64,000 nt of DNA from Avena insularis (Eukaryota; Streptophyta; Magnoliopsida; Poales; Poaceae). The stretch lies in the NCBI GenBank assembly GCA_023614405.1, contig CM042684.1, positions 209,132,941 to 209,196,940 of the forward strand, written 5' to 3'. The first letter of the stretch is position 1. Each line of letters starts with the position of its first letter. The position numbers and the translations under genes are program-made. The notes under the pieces are model-generated. The model was not told where the DNA came from. It saw only the letters and a list, made by a program, of their open reading frames with translations, and ran no database searches. Positions 1 through 11,860 of this stretch are shown in pieces.

Positions 1-392
1 GTATATTTGATTCCGATCTTTATGAATCTCACTAGGAGGATAAAACTTTGAATAAAAGAGAGGTACTATTTCCTCCCATTCCAGAGCTTGACCATTCTTC
101 AACAGCTTATACCATTCCTTAGCTCTTCCTTTTAGTGATAATGAGAATAACTTCTTCTTAACTTGATCTGTAGTAATACCTGCACACTTGAACAACCTGC
201 ATAATTCGCGTATAAAGAGCAAATGATGACCGGGATGGATAGTTCCATCCCCAACATAGTAGTTATCCATAACACGATCAATAATTCTTGTAGGTATTTT
301 GAAAACATCATTCTCAGCAGGTGGCGGCTTATCTACTACCTTAGCAAAAGGGGTAGTAGCATTGCCAAATAAGAACTCAGTGGATTATCCAT
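1..392 (-). pseudogene. Athila-type Ty3/gypsy gag, N-terminal fragment
   Basis: Read on the minus strand, this encodes the N-terminal part of a retrotransposon Gag capsid polyprotein, which packages element RNA in the cytoplasm. The fragment contains the motifs KGRAKEWYKLL and FYPPSEIHKDRN, which I recognise as typical of the Retrotrans_gag domain in Athila-type elements of Triticeae. The likely start is the ATG at 392-390. The frame breaks within about the first five codons (around 380-386) by what looks like a 1-nt loss, then stays open to the window edge. The rest of the element lies outside the window to the left. A leader and a partial LTR of the same orientation lie upstream (to the right here). 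Seen: motifs and frameshift. Known: family motif. Inferred: dead copy. Confidence 0.8.
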
Positions 393-669
393 AATGAAAA
401 TAAAGCAACCAATGTATAAACAATACTCAGAGAAGTTTCCTTACACCATCACCTCTCCATTAGCTTCACAAACAAGAATCAACCATTTTAGTCTTCAAAG
501 AAGAACTAATTCTCAATTAAAGATTCAACCCACATCAATATGGAGATGATGAATTCCACCTCCAATAGCGCTCACCCCCAATTCCACTCAACAGTATAGT
601 AAACACCATGCTTTGCGCCTGTAGGCGAGCTTGACCAGCTTCTTGTCCCACCCATGCAGGTGTTGGCTA
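393..669 (-). other. Leader-like stretch upstream of the gag fragment
   Basis: Noncoding sequence between the gag start and the recognisable LTR homology. The reverse strand around 535-560 repeats a short stretch resembling the LTR segment near 750-770, so it looks rearranged. No clear tRNA primer-binding site and no TGTGG-TTCATCA type LTR end is visible here, so the LTR/leader junction has probably been lost. Confidence 0.4.
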
Positions 670-1088
670 ACAACAACTCTCTTTCACATACATAGCATCA
701 ATTCACACGGAGTTTCCCAGAACACCTCATTACACAAGATTCAACCCAATTGTTACATCAATATGGAGATGGTGATGAGGGTGCTGATGGTGATGATGGT
801 GGTGATGATGATGATGATCCCGATGAAGTCCAGCTTGATGGTGGTGTTGATAGCAATGATCTCCCCTCTCCGGGAAGGAATTCTCCCGAGAATCTGTCAC
901 AGAGATCTTCTCTCTAGTTTTTCGGCCTTAGGGTTTTCGGGAGGATAATATACACCAGAGGGGCCTAGAGTGGGGCTGCACCACACCACCTCCAGGGCTG
1001 AGCCGCCACGCCAAGGTGGTGGCCCCTCGTGGCCCATCTCCAGCCCCTTCTAGCTTCTTTTCTAAATAGTGATGCAAATGGACGATCA
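670..1088 (-). repeat. Partial minus-strand LTR related to the LTR at 1163-2601
   Basis: The reverse complement from 1088 downward starts TGATCGTCCATTTGC and then matches, with gaps, the 5' part of the plus-strand LTR at 1163. Shared landmarks are the ATATTATCCTCCCGAAA block, the ATCATCATCATC stretch followed by ACCACCATCATC, and AACAATTGGGTTGAATCTTG. About 150 bp present in the plus LTR after its first 30 bp is missing. The 3' half is missing too. It belongs with the minus-strand gag fragment at 1-392. The two LTR starts face each other across about 75 bp. Confidence 0.7.
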
Positions 1089-1162
1089 CTTTCACACCAT
1101 AAACTGAGGTCACGCTTATTGAGATCTGGCTTGGGGACAAGCCAAGTCTAAGCTTGGGGAGT
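1089..1162 (+). other. 3' internal tail and polypurine tract of the plus-strand Athila-type element
   Basis: A short remnant ending in AAGCTTGGGGAGT at 1150-1162, directly before the LTR start TGATACG. This is the polypurine tract that primes plus-strand DNA synthesis. The same AAGCTTGGGGA motif precedes both LTRs of the element at 23906-31327. The internal region upstream has been lost at 1088/1089. Confidence 0.7.
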
Positions 1163-2601
1163 TGATACGTCCATTTTGCATCACTATTCTATATCATAAT
1201 TTACTGTTATTCATTGATATATTTCATATTAAGAGATGATACTTATGTTATTTCATCTGCTTTTTGCTTGGTTGATGACTTTGAGCATGGACCATCGCAA
1301 CAAGATTCGATGGAAAAGGTGCTGTTTGGAGGCAAAATTGTGAAGATCGAAAACTGGAAAATACATGGAAAATCCTATTTTTCCAGAAGAAAGAACGCTA
1401 AGGGAAGTGGAGATGGGCCATGGGGCCCACACCACCTCGGCGCTGGCCACCTTTGCCACCGCACCAGGTGGTGTGGTCGCCTGTCCACTCCAGCCTCCTC
1501 GGCGATATTATCCTCCCGAAACCCTAAGACTCGGGGAGTGACCACAGAAAGATTCCACCGCCTCTGTGGGGCGGAACACACCGAGAGAGAAAGATCTCTC
1601 CGGCAGACAGGATCATCAAGCTAGACTTCATCGGGATCATCATCATCATCATTACCACCATCATCTCCACCAGCGCCATCATCACCACCTCCATACCGCT
1701 GTAACAATTGGGTTGAATCTTGCATAGTTCTTAGGGGAAACTTTCCCGGTGTTGATTACTCCTTGTAGTTGATGCTATTGAGTGAACCATTGAATTATCG
1801 TTTATGTTCAGATTGTTACATATCATTATATCATCTCTGATCTTGATCCATATGATGTCTTGTGAGTAGTTCGTTTTGTTCTTGAGGACATGGGAGAAGT
1901 CATGTTGTTAGTAGTGGAATTGTGTTGAGAAAGATTCAATGGTTTGGTATTTAAGTTGTGGTGTATTTCTTCTAGTGGTGTCATGTGAACGTCGACTACA
2001 TGACACTTCACCTATATGGGCCTAGGGGAATGCATTGTGTATTTGGCTACTAATCGTAGGGGTTGCCAGAGTGATGTAAACCTGAACAATTCGCTAGGGA
2101 AACCATTGCACAAGGGACGTCAGGGTCTTAGAGTTTAAAGCTGTGGTTAGGTTTCTATCTTAATTACTTTCTTGTACTTGCGGATGCTTGCAAGGGGTAT
2201 ACTCACAAGTATGTATTAGTCCTAGGAAGGTCGGTACATTAGCACAGGTTCACCCACACAACACTTAGCAAACTAAAGAAGATTAATCAACTATTTGAAG
2301 CGAAAACACTTGACGATATTCCCATGTGTCCTCGAGAACGTTTGGTCATCTTAAGTAATACAACCGGCTTGTCCTTTGCTAAAGAAAGGATTGGGACACT
2401 TGCTGCATTTATTATTATTGTCTTTTATTTACACGTACTTTATTTACTTGCATTATCAAAAACCCCTAAAATCCGTTTGCTAAGTATTTACAGAGAATTC
2501 CTGCTCCTAGCCACTCGCTAGCACCTTCTGCTCCTTGTTGGGTTCGACACTCTTACTAATCGAAAATACTGTGATACACCCCCTATACTTGTGGTTCATC
2601 A
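1163..2601 (+). repeat. 3' LTR of an Athila-type Ty3/gypsy element
   Basis: A 1,439-bp LTR beginning TGATACGTCC and ending GTGGTTCATCA, so the ends form the short inverted repeat TGAT...ATCA. It is preceded by a polypurine tract. The last 60 bp (GATACACCCCCTATACTTGT) closely match the LTR ends at 25601 and 31327, showing the same superfamily, but the 5' parts differ. The short open frames inside it have no recognisable domains and are not genes. No partner 5' LTR of this orientation is present. Confidence 0.8.
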
Positions 2602-3111
2602 CACATGAATGAGGGAAGAGGTGGGGGCACCTCCCCATGGCGCCGGCAATGGGAGGGGGCTGCCCCCTCTCCCTATAAAAGGCCCCCTGTACTCCTCACA
2701 AAGCACACCTCCTCGTGAAGGATCTCTCTCCCCCTCCAGATATATTCCCCACGGTCTCGGATTAGCGAGATACATGTACCTGGTGGCTTTTCGTCTGGAA
2801 CGAGTTGCTTCTTCCGCTGATTCGCTGGAGCGAGGAGGTGGAAGTTGTTCGGTGGCTTGAACGTGTGTGCGAGGACGGATGTGCTACTGATTTGCGGCGC
2901 TAGGACTTCCACACGATATTGAGATCAGCAAGCATTCGACTAAATCATCCATGAGTTCCAACTTGTTAACAAAGCTTTGTTGTCTTCGAGGGTAAGTTCT
3001 CCATGGATGTATATCCACCCGTTGCTTGTATCTAGTAGGAATTTTTTTGTTTTCTTAGCGTATAGTTCCCACCGTAGGAATTTTTTTGTTTTCTATGCTA
3101 TGAACCCAACA
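2602..3111 (+). repeat. 3' part of a copia-like LTR
   Basis: A GC-rich start, a TATA-like CTATAAAAGG, and an end reading TTTTTTTGTTTTCTATGC then TATGAACCCAACA. A terminal CCCAACA after a poly-T/GTTTTCTA stretch is typical of copia LTRs of the Angela/BARE kind in Triticeae. The block CGTAGGAATTTTTTTG is present twice about 36 bp apart near the end. The start TGTTGGG is not visible, so the left end is truncated or hidden at the junction with the preceding LTR. Family name not assigned. Confidence 0.5.
2672..2682 (+). promoter_or_regulatory. TATA-box-like element in the copia-like LTR
   Basis: CTATAAAAGG flanked by GC-rich sequence on both sides, about 430 bp before the LTR end. This is a plausible position for the LTR transcription start. 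It is called only from the motif. Confidence 0.45.
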
Positions 3112-5570
3112 CTTTTTACCAACCATATATGGATCCACGAGAGTCATTTCATGTATGTTCTTTTCACAAACAAAATATGGATCCACCAGTGTCATTGCAT
3201 GTTTGTTCTTTTCATAAACCACATGATCCACCAGTGTCATTGCATGTGTGTTCTTTTCATTAACCACAACTAGAGTCATTGCATGTGTGTTCTTTTCACA
3301 AACCACAACTAGAGTCATTGCATGTGTGTTCTTTTCATAAACCACATATGGATCCACCAGTGTCATTGCATGTGTGTTCTTTTCATTAACCACAGCTAGA
3401 GTCATTGCAAGTCTATTCTTTTCACAAACAACATATGGATCCACTAGAGTTATTGCATGTCTATTCTTTTCATAGACCACATATGGATCCACCAGAGTTC
3501 ATTGCATGTCTGTTCTTTTCATAAACCACATGAGCATGTGTGTTCTATTCACAAACCACATATGGATCCACTAGTGTCATTGCATGTCTGTTCTTTTTCC
3601 TAAAACACATATGGATCCACAAGTGTCAATGCAAGTGTGTTCTTTTCCTGAAACACAACTAGAGTCATTGCATGCATGTTCTTTTACAAACCACATATGT
3701 ATCCACAAGAGTTCATTGAATGTCTATTCTTTTCACAAACCACATATGGATATAGCAGAGTTATTGCATTTGTGTTATTTTCACAAACCACATATGGATC
3801 CACTAGAGTCATTGCATGTCTGTTATTTTCATTAACCACAACTAGAGGCATTGCATGTGTGTTCTTTTCACAAACCACATATGGACCCACTAGAGTCATT
3901 GCATGTCTATTCTTTTCATAGACAACATATGGATCCACCAGAGTCACTTCATGTCTGTTCTTTTCATAAACCACATGCGCATGTGTGTTCTTTTCACAAA
4001 CCACATATGGATCCAGTAGTGTCATTGCATGTCTGTTCTTTTCCTAAAACACATAGGGATCCACCAGTGTCATTGCATGTGTGTTCTTTTCATGAACCAC
4101 AACTAGAGTCATTACATGTGTGTTCTTTTACAAACCACATATGGATCCACCAGTCATTGCATGCATGTTATTTTCATAGACCACATATGGATCCAAAAGA
4201 GTTGATTGCATGTCTGTTCTTTTCACAAACCACATAGGGATCCACTAGAGTCATTGCATGTGTGTTCTTTTCACAAACCACGTATGGATCCACCAGAGTC
4301 ATTGCATGTGTGTTATTTTCATTAACCACAACTAGAGTCATTGCATGTGTGTTCTTTTCATAAACCATATGAGCATGTGTGTTCTTTTCACAAACCACAT
4401 ATGGATCCACCAGTGTCTTTCATGTCTGTTCTTTTCCTAAAGCACATATGGACCCACCAGTGTTATTGCATGTGTGTTCTTTTCATGAACCACAGCTAGA
4501 GTCATTGCATGTTTGTTCTTTTACAAACCACATATGGATCGACCAGAGTCATTGCATGCATGTTCTTTTCATAGACCACATATGGATCCACCAGAGTTCA
4601 TTGAATATCTGTCCTTTTCACAAACCACATATGGATCCACTAGAGTCATTGTATGTGTGTTCTTTTCACAAACCACATATGGATCCACCAGAGTCATTGC
4701 ATGTGTGTTATTTTCATTAACCACAACTAGAGTCATTGCATGTGTGTTCTTTTCACAAACCACATATGGCTCCACCAGTGTCACTGAAAGGTGTGTTCTT
4801 TTCACAAACCACATGGATCCACCAATGTCATTGCATGTGTGTTCTTGTAATGACAAACCAAATATGGATCCAACAATGTCATTTCATGTGTTTTTTTCAC
4901 AAACCACATATGGACCCACTAGAGTCATTGCATGTGTGTTGTTTTCAGAAACCACATATCGATCCACTAGTGTCATTTCATGTGTGCTCTTTTCATTAAC
5001 CACAGCTAGAGTCATTACATGACTGTCCTTTTCACAAACAACATATGGATCAACCAGAGTCATTGCATGTATGTTCTTTTCAGAGACCACATATGGATCC
5101 ACCAGAGTTCATTGCATGTCTGTTCTCTTCACAAACCTCATATCGATCCACTAGTGTCATTGAATGTGTGTTCTTTCCTATAACACATATGGATCCAGCA
5201 GTGTCATTGCATGTGTGTTCTTTTCATGAACCACAACTAGAGTCATTGCATGTATGTTCTTTTCACAAACCACATATGGACTCACCAGAGTCATTGCATG
5301 TCTGTTCTTTTCATGAACCACATGGATCCACCAGTGTCATTGCATGTGTGTTCCTTTCATAAACCATATGGATCCACCAGTGTCATTGCATGTGTGTTCT
5401 TTTCACAAACCACATATGGATACACCAGTGTCATTGCATGTGTGTTCTTTTCATTAACCACAGCTAGAGTCATTGCATTTATGTTCTTTTAACAAACCAC
5501 ATATGGATCCACAAGAGTCATTTCATGTCTATTCCTTTCATAGACCACATATGGATCCACCATAGTCATT
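3112..5570. repeat. Satellite array A (48/39/30-bp units)
   Basis: Tandem units built from a linker TATGGATCCACCAGAG, a core TCATTGCATGTGTG and a tail TTCTTTTCACAAACCACA. Together these make 48 bp. Shorter units of 39 bp carry ACTAGAG in place of the linker, and 30-bp units start TGAGCATG. Most 48-bp units contain CATATGGATCC, overlapping NdeI and BamHI sites. The first unit follows directly on the copia-like LTR end. The array is cut at 5570 by a retrotransposon and continues at 19801 in register, so arrays A and B were one array. I do not recognise the satellite as a named family. Confidence 0.95.
5566..5570. repeat. Target-site duplication, left copy (TCATT)
   Basis: TCATT directly before the LTR start TGTAGCATCC. 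It is identical to 19801-19805 directly after the second LTR. Removing the element and one copy restores a normal satellite core, TCATTGCATG. Confidence 0.95.
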
Positions 5571-8500
5571 TGTAGCATCCCAATTGTCTAACAATTGTAA
5601 TGCTACTTGGTCTAGTAATATAATGGCTACTTCATATATATAACTGTTGCATCATAATTATATCATGCTCATATCATCATGCCACCTTGCATTTGAGCAT
5701 CATATAAAACCCTTTTTATTTTGGTTCTTCTCTCATATGCATTGTTAATTGTATTTGCCTCTTGATATTGTATTTGGTTATTGATATATTGTTTAAATGC
5801 CCAAGTTGAGTTGGGGGCATATCTTTTATTCCACTCCACTACCCTTTCTTTCACCACCTTATAATTCCACCATCCCATTATCCATGAGCTTGTATTTTAT
5901 TTTCTTTTGGTATTTAATCTAGCTCATGGGAGATAGGATGGATCTACTTCAATAAATTCTTTTGCTTGGCTTTATTCCACTTTTGGGAATGCATAAGAAT
6001 AATGCCATGTTAATATTATTGTTTTCACAAGAATAAACATGGCATTAATTATTTTGCATGGGCCATGCAAATACCACCACATTCTAGTCTTTTGGATTTT
6101 ATTTGAATCATTGAGTGGATCATCTCCCATCTCTCTCTCTACCCCTCTTCTTGCTTGTTTGTTTGGTTCATGCTAAAAACCCTACACCCATCTCCATCTA
6201 TCCCATCACCCCTTTATCTCACCCTTATCTTTTTCTTTTAATTAAAACTCTTAGGCATGATCACTTGAGGCTTATTCTTTTCTTTCTCCCTTTTCTCTCC
6301 TAGCCTAGTTCTTCTAAACCCTAATCTCCTTCTACCCCCCACTCTCTTTTTCTATCTCTAAATCCTACCACCATGATCTACCCCAACCCTAAACCAAACC
6401 CTAACCCGATGCCCTCTCTAGCTAACCCTAGCTACCCACATACCCTCTCTCTCGGCCTCTCTCCTCTCTCTGCCTTGCAGGCCCCACCTGGCCACCCTGG
6501 CCCCACCTAGATACCATCCACCCCAAGCCCTAACCGAGCCCCTCTAGTCCTAACCGAAGCTCACCCGAGCCTCCCCCTCCTCTCTCTCTTTCTCTCTGCC
6601 AGCAGCCCCACCCGAGCCTACCCTCCTTGGACGCTCCCTGGTCCCACCTGCAGCCTCTCCACGATCTACCTGCCCTGCCCTGCCCGAGCAAGCACGTGAG
6701 GAGGAGGGAAAAAGGTGGCACCCGAGCCACCTTATCTACCCCTGCCTCGGCTGCTCCTCCTCTCTCTCCCTCCCTTTTCCTCCTTCCCCACGTCTCCTCT
6801 GGCCTCTCTAGATCTACCCTAGGGCCTTGCCTCTCCTTCCTCCCCAACCCTACCTCTCCTCTGTCGCTGGCGCCCACCGTCAGTGTCCACCACCGATCCC
6901 TCGAACCAGCAGGCGGGCGTGGCATGGAGGTTGTCGAGGGAGCCGAGGAGGTCCCTCAGACGACCGACTCCGCCAAATGAGGAGGAGAAGGACCAGAGTC
7001 GAAGATCACCGCCGCCACCGACGCCAAACCCTAGCTCCGCCGGCCTCTGCTTCCTCGCCGATCCGTCGTCTCCCAGCCCGATCCAACACCACCAACCAAA
7101 CCACGGTGAGCTCCTCTACATCCTGGACACGCTCTGCCTCACCACTTCTTCCCTAGCCCCGCTGGTCGAACGCCCACCGTGGCGCGCCGTCCGTTAGTTC
7201 TGTGAACCTCCTCAAGCGCGCCGCCCCTCTTCTAGCTCAAGGCCCACCCTCCTAACACTAAGTTTAGCCTACAGTGGTTGCCGCCTCATGAGCCTCAGTG
7301 GCCCCGGATCGAATCCCCACGCTGTCGGCCAAGGCTGCGTCAAGACCGATCGGTCATCAGCGCAGAGAAGATCCACAGTGGTCGTGAACCTTTTGCGCTT
7401 AGCCCCTTCTCGCTTTCTCCCGCCAACCCAAGGCCTCGAGACCCCACTGTCTGCGTGCGTATGCGTTTTGCAAAAACATACTCACAGTCGAACCCTTAAC
7501 TCAAGGCTCCAAAGACGCTACCCACCTGTCAGCCTCTGCCTGTTCACCCACTGGCATCTGGGCCCTAGCCAGCTGGTCCCACTTGTCATTCACAGAGACT
7601 AGTAAGCGCCGCGGTGAGAAAAACCTGTTCTCTGATTATGTCGCCCAACAAGAAATGGCCCCAATTGCCGGTGGCTCGGGCTAGCACTGGGCTGGGTGTA
7701 AAAAGTAGTTCTGGTTTTCTGTTTGTTTTAAACTTTTCAAATTTGATTTAAATTCAAATTCAAATCTGTTTTTAAATAACTTTTAAAATATAAATCCAAA
7801 TTCAACATGTAATATATGTTTTGAAATCAGAAAAATGAGAGGAATTCAAATATGCCCTTCAAAATCTATTTTGAACACTTTAAATTTCAAGTTGATTAAA
7901 TTACAATAAAATGCCCTTTTTCTTAATTAATTAATAACTTTTGTTTTATAACTCCAAATTTGACAAATAATATGTCTAAAATGATCAGCTCGACGAGACC
8001 TTTCTGTTTATGCATTCCATGATCTGAATTGCAGCATGCATCATATAAATATAAAGTATACAGCAACTTATTTGAGTATAAAATATGATTAAAACTCCAT
8101 AAAATGCTTATTTCTTGTATTCCACACCTCACCCATGCCATGCTACTTTGTTGCCATGCAAATTGTGCATCATTCATCATGGCATGATTGTTTGCTTGTC
8201 GCATTTTATTCATATGCTTGTGCACTTTATTTATGTTGGCCCTTGTTTGTTTGGTTCTTCTTCGAATAGACGCCGAAAGGTGGGATATATCAAGAAACCA
8301 GGAGCACTACCTGATCCTTCTCTCGCTTCAATCGAGCTGCTGTGCAAGCACTACCACATGCTTGCATACATACAGTACCTATTGCCTCTATCTTAATCTT
8401 GCATCATTGAGTCGCGATTGCATTAAACTGAATCCCAAGTACTGCATAGCCTTTACTTTTAAACCCCACCGAAGCTTGTTCCTCCATCCCATGAGCCATT

Positions 8501-10029
8501 ACTACAGGAGTTGTTTGAGCCATGCGAGTCATAGAACAGCATGTGTAGGGTATGTGAGTATCTGATGTACAACGAGGTACCTAAACAACTTAACCTGAGT
8601 AGTAATGGGATAACTAATGAAAGTGGCACCCGTGAGCAATATCTGCTATTTGGTTTTTATGCTCACTTGTGTCCCGTAGGACCCCGAGTACTTGATTCCT
8701 GTTCCTTGAATATTCGCGCTATCCACATCCGGGAGGCTTATGAACCCCCCTGAGCCAGAGCTTGATTCATTCTTATTTCTTGGGGCCACAAAGTAGTTTG
8801 GGGCTTTATTACTATCCTGTACTTATGCCATGCTTTACTGCTTTATTTAAGATTGTGCGAGGAGCACCTGTACTGTTTAGGTAAGCGGAGTGTTTTCGCG
8901 GTATCGACAAGCCCAGTCACACTTTCGGGTTCCCAGTCGTTTACAGCCATTGACGCAAACCTTGAGTCCGTCTCGAGCCGCCAACTTCGCTATGGTAGCT
9001 TAATGGGTGGCCCCTGAAATATTTCTGAATCCTGTGATCGCTTTGTCGTGAATGCCTCGTGGGTTTTGATTTGGTTTTTCCGAGGTTGATCGAGTGTGTG
9101 TTGCTATTTGTGCACCCTGCAGGTAAAACTTTCAAAGCCGTGTCCGCGTTTATGGATGACTTGGAGCACTGTTTCCTGATCATAGACAAGTATAACTAAA
9201 GTACCGCTTTTAACTGTACTAAGTACATGACTAGTAAATAGTGCAACACTCATGGATTGTATAATAAAACCGCCAACGGATGGGGGCTGTTCGTCCGCTT
9301 CCTCGTTGGTAGCGAGGAGGATGGATCTTAATATTACCGTTATAATGTTGTTATTAATTCACGGACATCCGTCTATTTTGGTTAGGCGGATGGTTAGCAA
9401 ATATCTATAGAATTGTTAGGTATTATCTTTTGCTGCAATTCGTCACCCCAGGTTGTGTCCCTTTAGAGGCATAAAGACTTGCTGAGTACCCTAGGGTCTC
9501 ACACGATAAATTGTTTGATTCAGATGAAGAGGTAAGCTCGCAAGATGGATACTGGGTGGAGGAGACGGACGATGTTGGCAACGATCACTCGGTGTAGAGA
9601 TTCCGGGAACGGGGATCCGTGAGATCTGTATGGATGTGTTTATTTATGGGGCATCTTATGCCGATTTGCTTCTTATCCGTACTCGGATCTTGTTTTCCGC
9701 TCACCGATACTGATGTTTGATGTATGAGGAGATATCCTAAACTATTATATCTATCTAGGATATTTGGATCTTGCCATATGGCGTTGCAATATTTCTATTT
9801 CTTTTAGATGGAATGGCTCGAGGACTGTATGGTGGCTTGCATACATACTCATTTGTGTATGTAGTTGATCCCTTCGCCGACACGCCATTGCTCTTGTCCC
9901 GATGTGTGGAAATGGTTAGACGGCCGAAAGGTCTACTGTGAGTGGCATTTGGGCCCCAATTGCACTATTTTAACCATTTCCGCTCATCCAGGCTTGTAAC
10001 TAAGAGCGTAATTCATCGAGGTAGTTACA
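5571..10029 (+). repeat. 5' LTR (4,459 bp) of the chromovirus
   Basis: Starts TGTAGCATCCC and ends GAGGTAGTTACA, bounded by the duplication TCATT and by the primer-binding site. It contains a pyrimidine-rich, CCCTAA-containing stretch (about 6110-6500), a GC-rich stretch (about 6500-7620), and an AT-rich stretch (about 7700-8300). AT-rich parts match the 3' LTR almost base for base. The GC-rich and terminal parts differ by many 1-10 nt indels. Short open frames in both LTR copies (for example 5669-5878 and 15482-15691, minus) are identical because the LTRs are copies, and they show no domains. Confidence 0.92.
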
Positions 10030-10031
10030 AT

Positions 10032-10043
10032 TGGTATCGAGCC
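10032..10043 (+). other. Primer-binding site (initiator tRNA-Met type, one base short)
   Basis: TGGTATCGAGCC lies 2 nt after the LTR end. The standard sequence complementary to the tRNA-iMet 3' end is TGGTATCAGAGCC, so one A appears to be missing. This site primes minus-strand DNA synthesis. The missing base is another single-nucleotide indel in this element. Confidence 0.8.
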
Positions 10044-10899
10044 ATCCCGCCTTCGTGGTCTCAGCCAAATGGTCGTTAGTCTAGCAAATATTTTTGGTAG
10101 CTATGTATACTAGGGAAAAACAAAACGCGAGAGTAGGACTGCTTCCACTTTTCTTCTACCCACCCACCCACCCTTTTCTGGTAAGGAAGTGTAACGTTTT
10201 CAATCCTCTTCTTAAAAATTCAAACTAGGATTCACGTGTTCTGGGTTTCCGTAGTACCATAGGTTGTGTGTGTGTGTGCGTGTGTGTGAATTCCTTGTCT
10301 ATCTGTTGCATCCAACAAGTTATCACAATCTGCCTTTGGTTATCAACTGTTGGTACATTCCATACCGACAGGCTTTTGCAAACCGACGCGATCCATCTGA
10401 TTCGTTGTATACCACCGCGATCTGTCTTACTCTTTGTTACCCGACATTATCTTGTTTGGGGTGTTCGTTTCCGTAGTTACTAATCTTTAGGTTCATCGTG
10501 AGAAGAAGGTGTTGGGATAGGTGTTCTACTTATTCATGTGCGGAGTAATGATTTGAGTGCGGGATGGAGTCGCGACCATACCACTACTTTTATCATTCGC
10601 TCTTGCATATTGAATTGGTAGAGTCACTAATCTTGATTCGTTAAGTGATTTTGCGCATCTATTGGTATTTTAATGCCGAAATTTGCAGAAAATTTTTCAT
10701 TGTTAAGTTGTGTACCACACTCCTTTTCAGTCGTGTGCGATATGCTTAATATCTTCTAGGTGCTTTGAACTTTGTTGATATTTTAATATCATCTTAGTAA
10801 ATTGTATCCTTAAATCTTGGTTAATTCCATCTTGGTACTATTTTGGATTATTATTATTCTCCATTATAGTACTGACTTGTGTTTTATATCAATCATAGG
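10044..10899 (+). other. Untranslated leader between primer site and gag
   Basis: 856 bp without recognisable coding. It contains a short TG dinucleotide run at about 10264-10288 and a CCCACC repeat near 10160. Length and position fit the packaging leader of long-LTR gypsy elements. No further signals identified. Confidence 0.6.
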
Positions 10900-11860
10900 A
10901 TGGCACCACCACGCCGTTCTGAGGAGGACATACAACCTGAACTGGGGGCCGTGTTGTCAAGCATTGCCAATGCCTTGGCAGCAATGCAGCAGAACCAGCA
11001 GCGTTTTGAAGAAAGTGTCAGGAGGAATGAGTTTGTTCCGCTACCTCCACCTCCCAAGCGAGGAGACATCAAAAGCTTCCTGAAGTTCAACCCACGTCAA
11101 TTTGATGTGTCCGATCAACCACTTGATGCTGATGATTGGTTGCGTGAGATGTCAAGGTTACTGGTGACTGCTGATGTTCCTGAGCAAGAATGGGTAAAAT
11201 GTGCCACTCACCTTCTGAAGGGAGATGCGGCTCTGTGGTGGGACAATTACCTTAAGGCAAACTACACTGGTTTTCAGCCTACTTGGGGACAGTTCATTGG
11301 AGCTTTCAAAGAGCAAGATTCATCGAAATTGTCATGGAGAGGATGAAGGAAGTGTTTCTCAACCTCAAGCAGGGCAATGATAATGTCAATACCTACATCA
11401 GAAACTTCATGAACCTTTCTCGTTATGGTGGCGATGAGATCTCTGATGACAAGAATAAGCAAAAGAGGTTTAGACAAGGGCTCAATGCATCGATTAAATA
11501 TGCAATCATACATGCAAGGCCGGCGTCTTTTCTGGAACTTCAGCATACAGCTCTGCAGGAAGAAGCAAGTAGGCAAGTGTTTGAGGAGTCAAAGAAACAC
11601 AGCCACGATGCAGCAAGCTCTTCAGCTATGGCAACTCCTTCTAAGCGTCGTGTCTGGGTTCCTAACACCCCACCGTCGCTCCCGGCTCCACCAAGACCTT
11701 CAAGCTACGCAGCAAGGCCACCAAACTTCCTCACTGCTGCTCCCAGGGGCTACAACCACCACTACCCCGAGCGCTGGCGGAGTCCACAGCCACGTTGCTC
11801 CACATCCACCGTGCTTGTTACACTTGTGGAAACTCCGCATCAACACCGAACCGTCCGATG
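10900..11860 (+). pseudogene. gag: Retrotransposon gag (capsid), frameshifted
   Basis: The start ATG at 10900 gives MAPPRRSEE, a usual chromovirus Gag start. It is chosen over the in-frame ATG at 10879 because the protein begins typically here. The Retrotrans_gag domain follows, with WLREMSRLL and GDAALWWDNYL at about 11140-11250. Near 11310-11320 the frame breaks, and the domain continues in another frame with MERMKEVFLNLKQG and YIRNFMNLSRYG up to about 11500. A proline/serine-rich region follows. Another break near 11800-11830 separates it from the nucleocapsid zinc knuckle. Gag would assemble the virus-like particle in the cytoplasm. This copy cannot make intact Gag. Confidence 0.85.

Noticed and set aside
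5669..5878. Identical 69-codon minus-strand frame also at 15482-15691
   Set aside because: Identity is due to the two LTR copies. No domain, and it sits within LTR sequence.
6380..6430. Telomere-like CCCTAA motifs
   Set aside because: Only a few imperfect copies within a pyrimidine-rich LTR region, present again in the 3' LTR at about 16200. Not a telomeric array.
6530..7602. Several GC-rich open frames in the 5' LTR
   Set aside because: Low-complexity Pro/Arg/Ser-rich translations on both strands. Frames are not kept in the matching 3' LTR because of indels. No domains.
10264..10288. TG-repeat open frames in the chromovirus leader
   Set aside because: A short dinucleotide run. The overlapping short frames are without features.
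11300..11330. Programmed frameshift between gag and pol in the 4.4-kb-LTR chromovirus
   Set aside because: The break lies inside the Gag core, not at the gag/pol border, and several other breaks follow. Mutation or sequence error is simpler.
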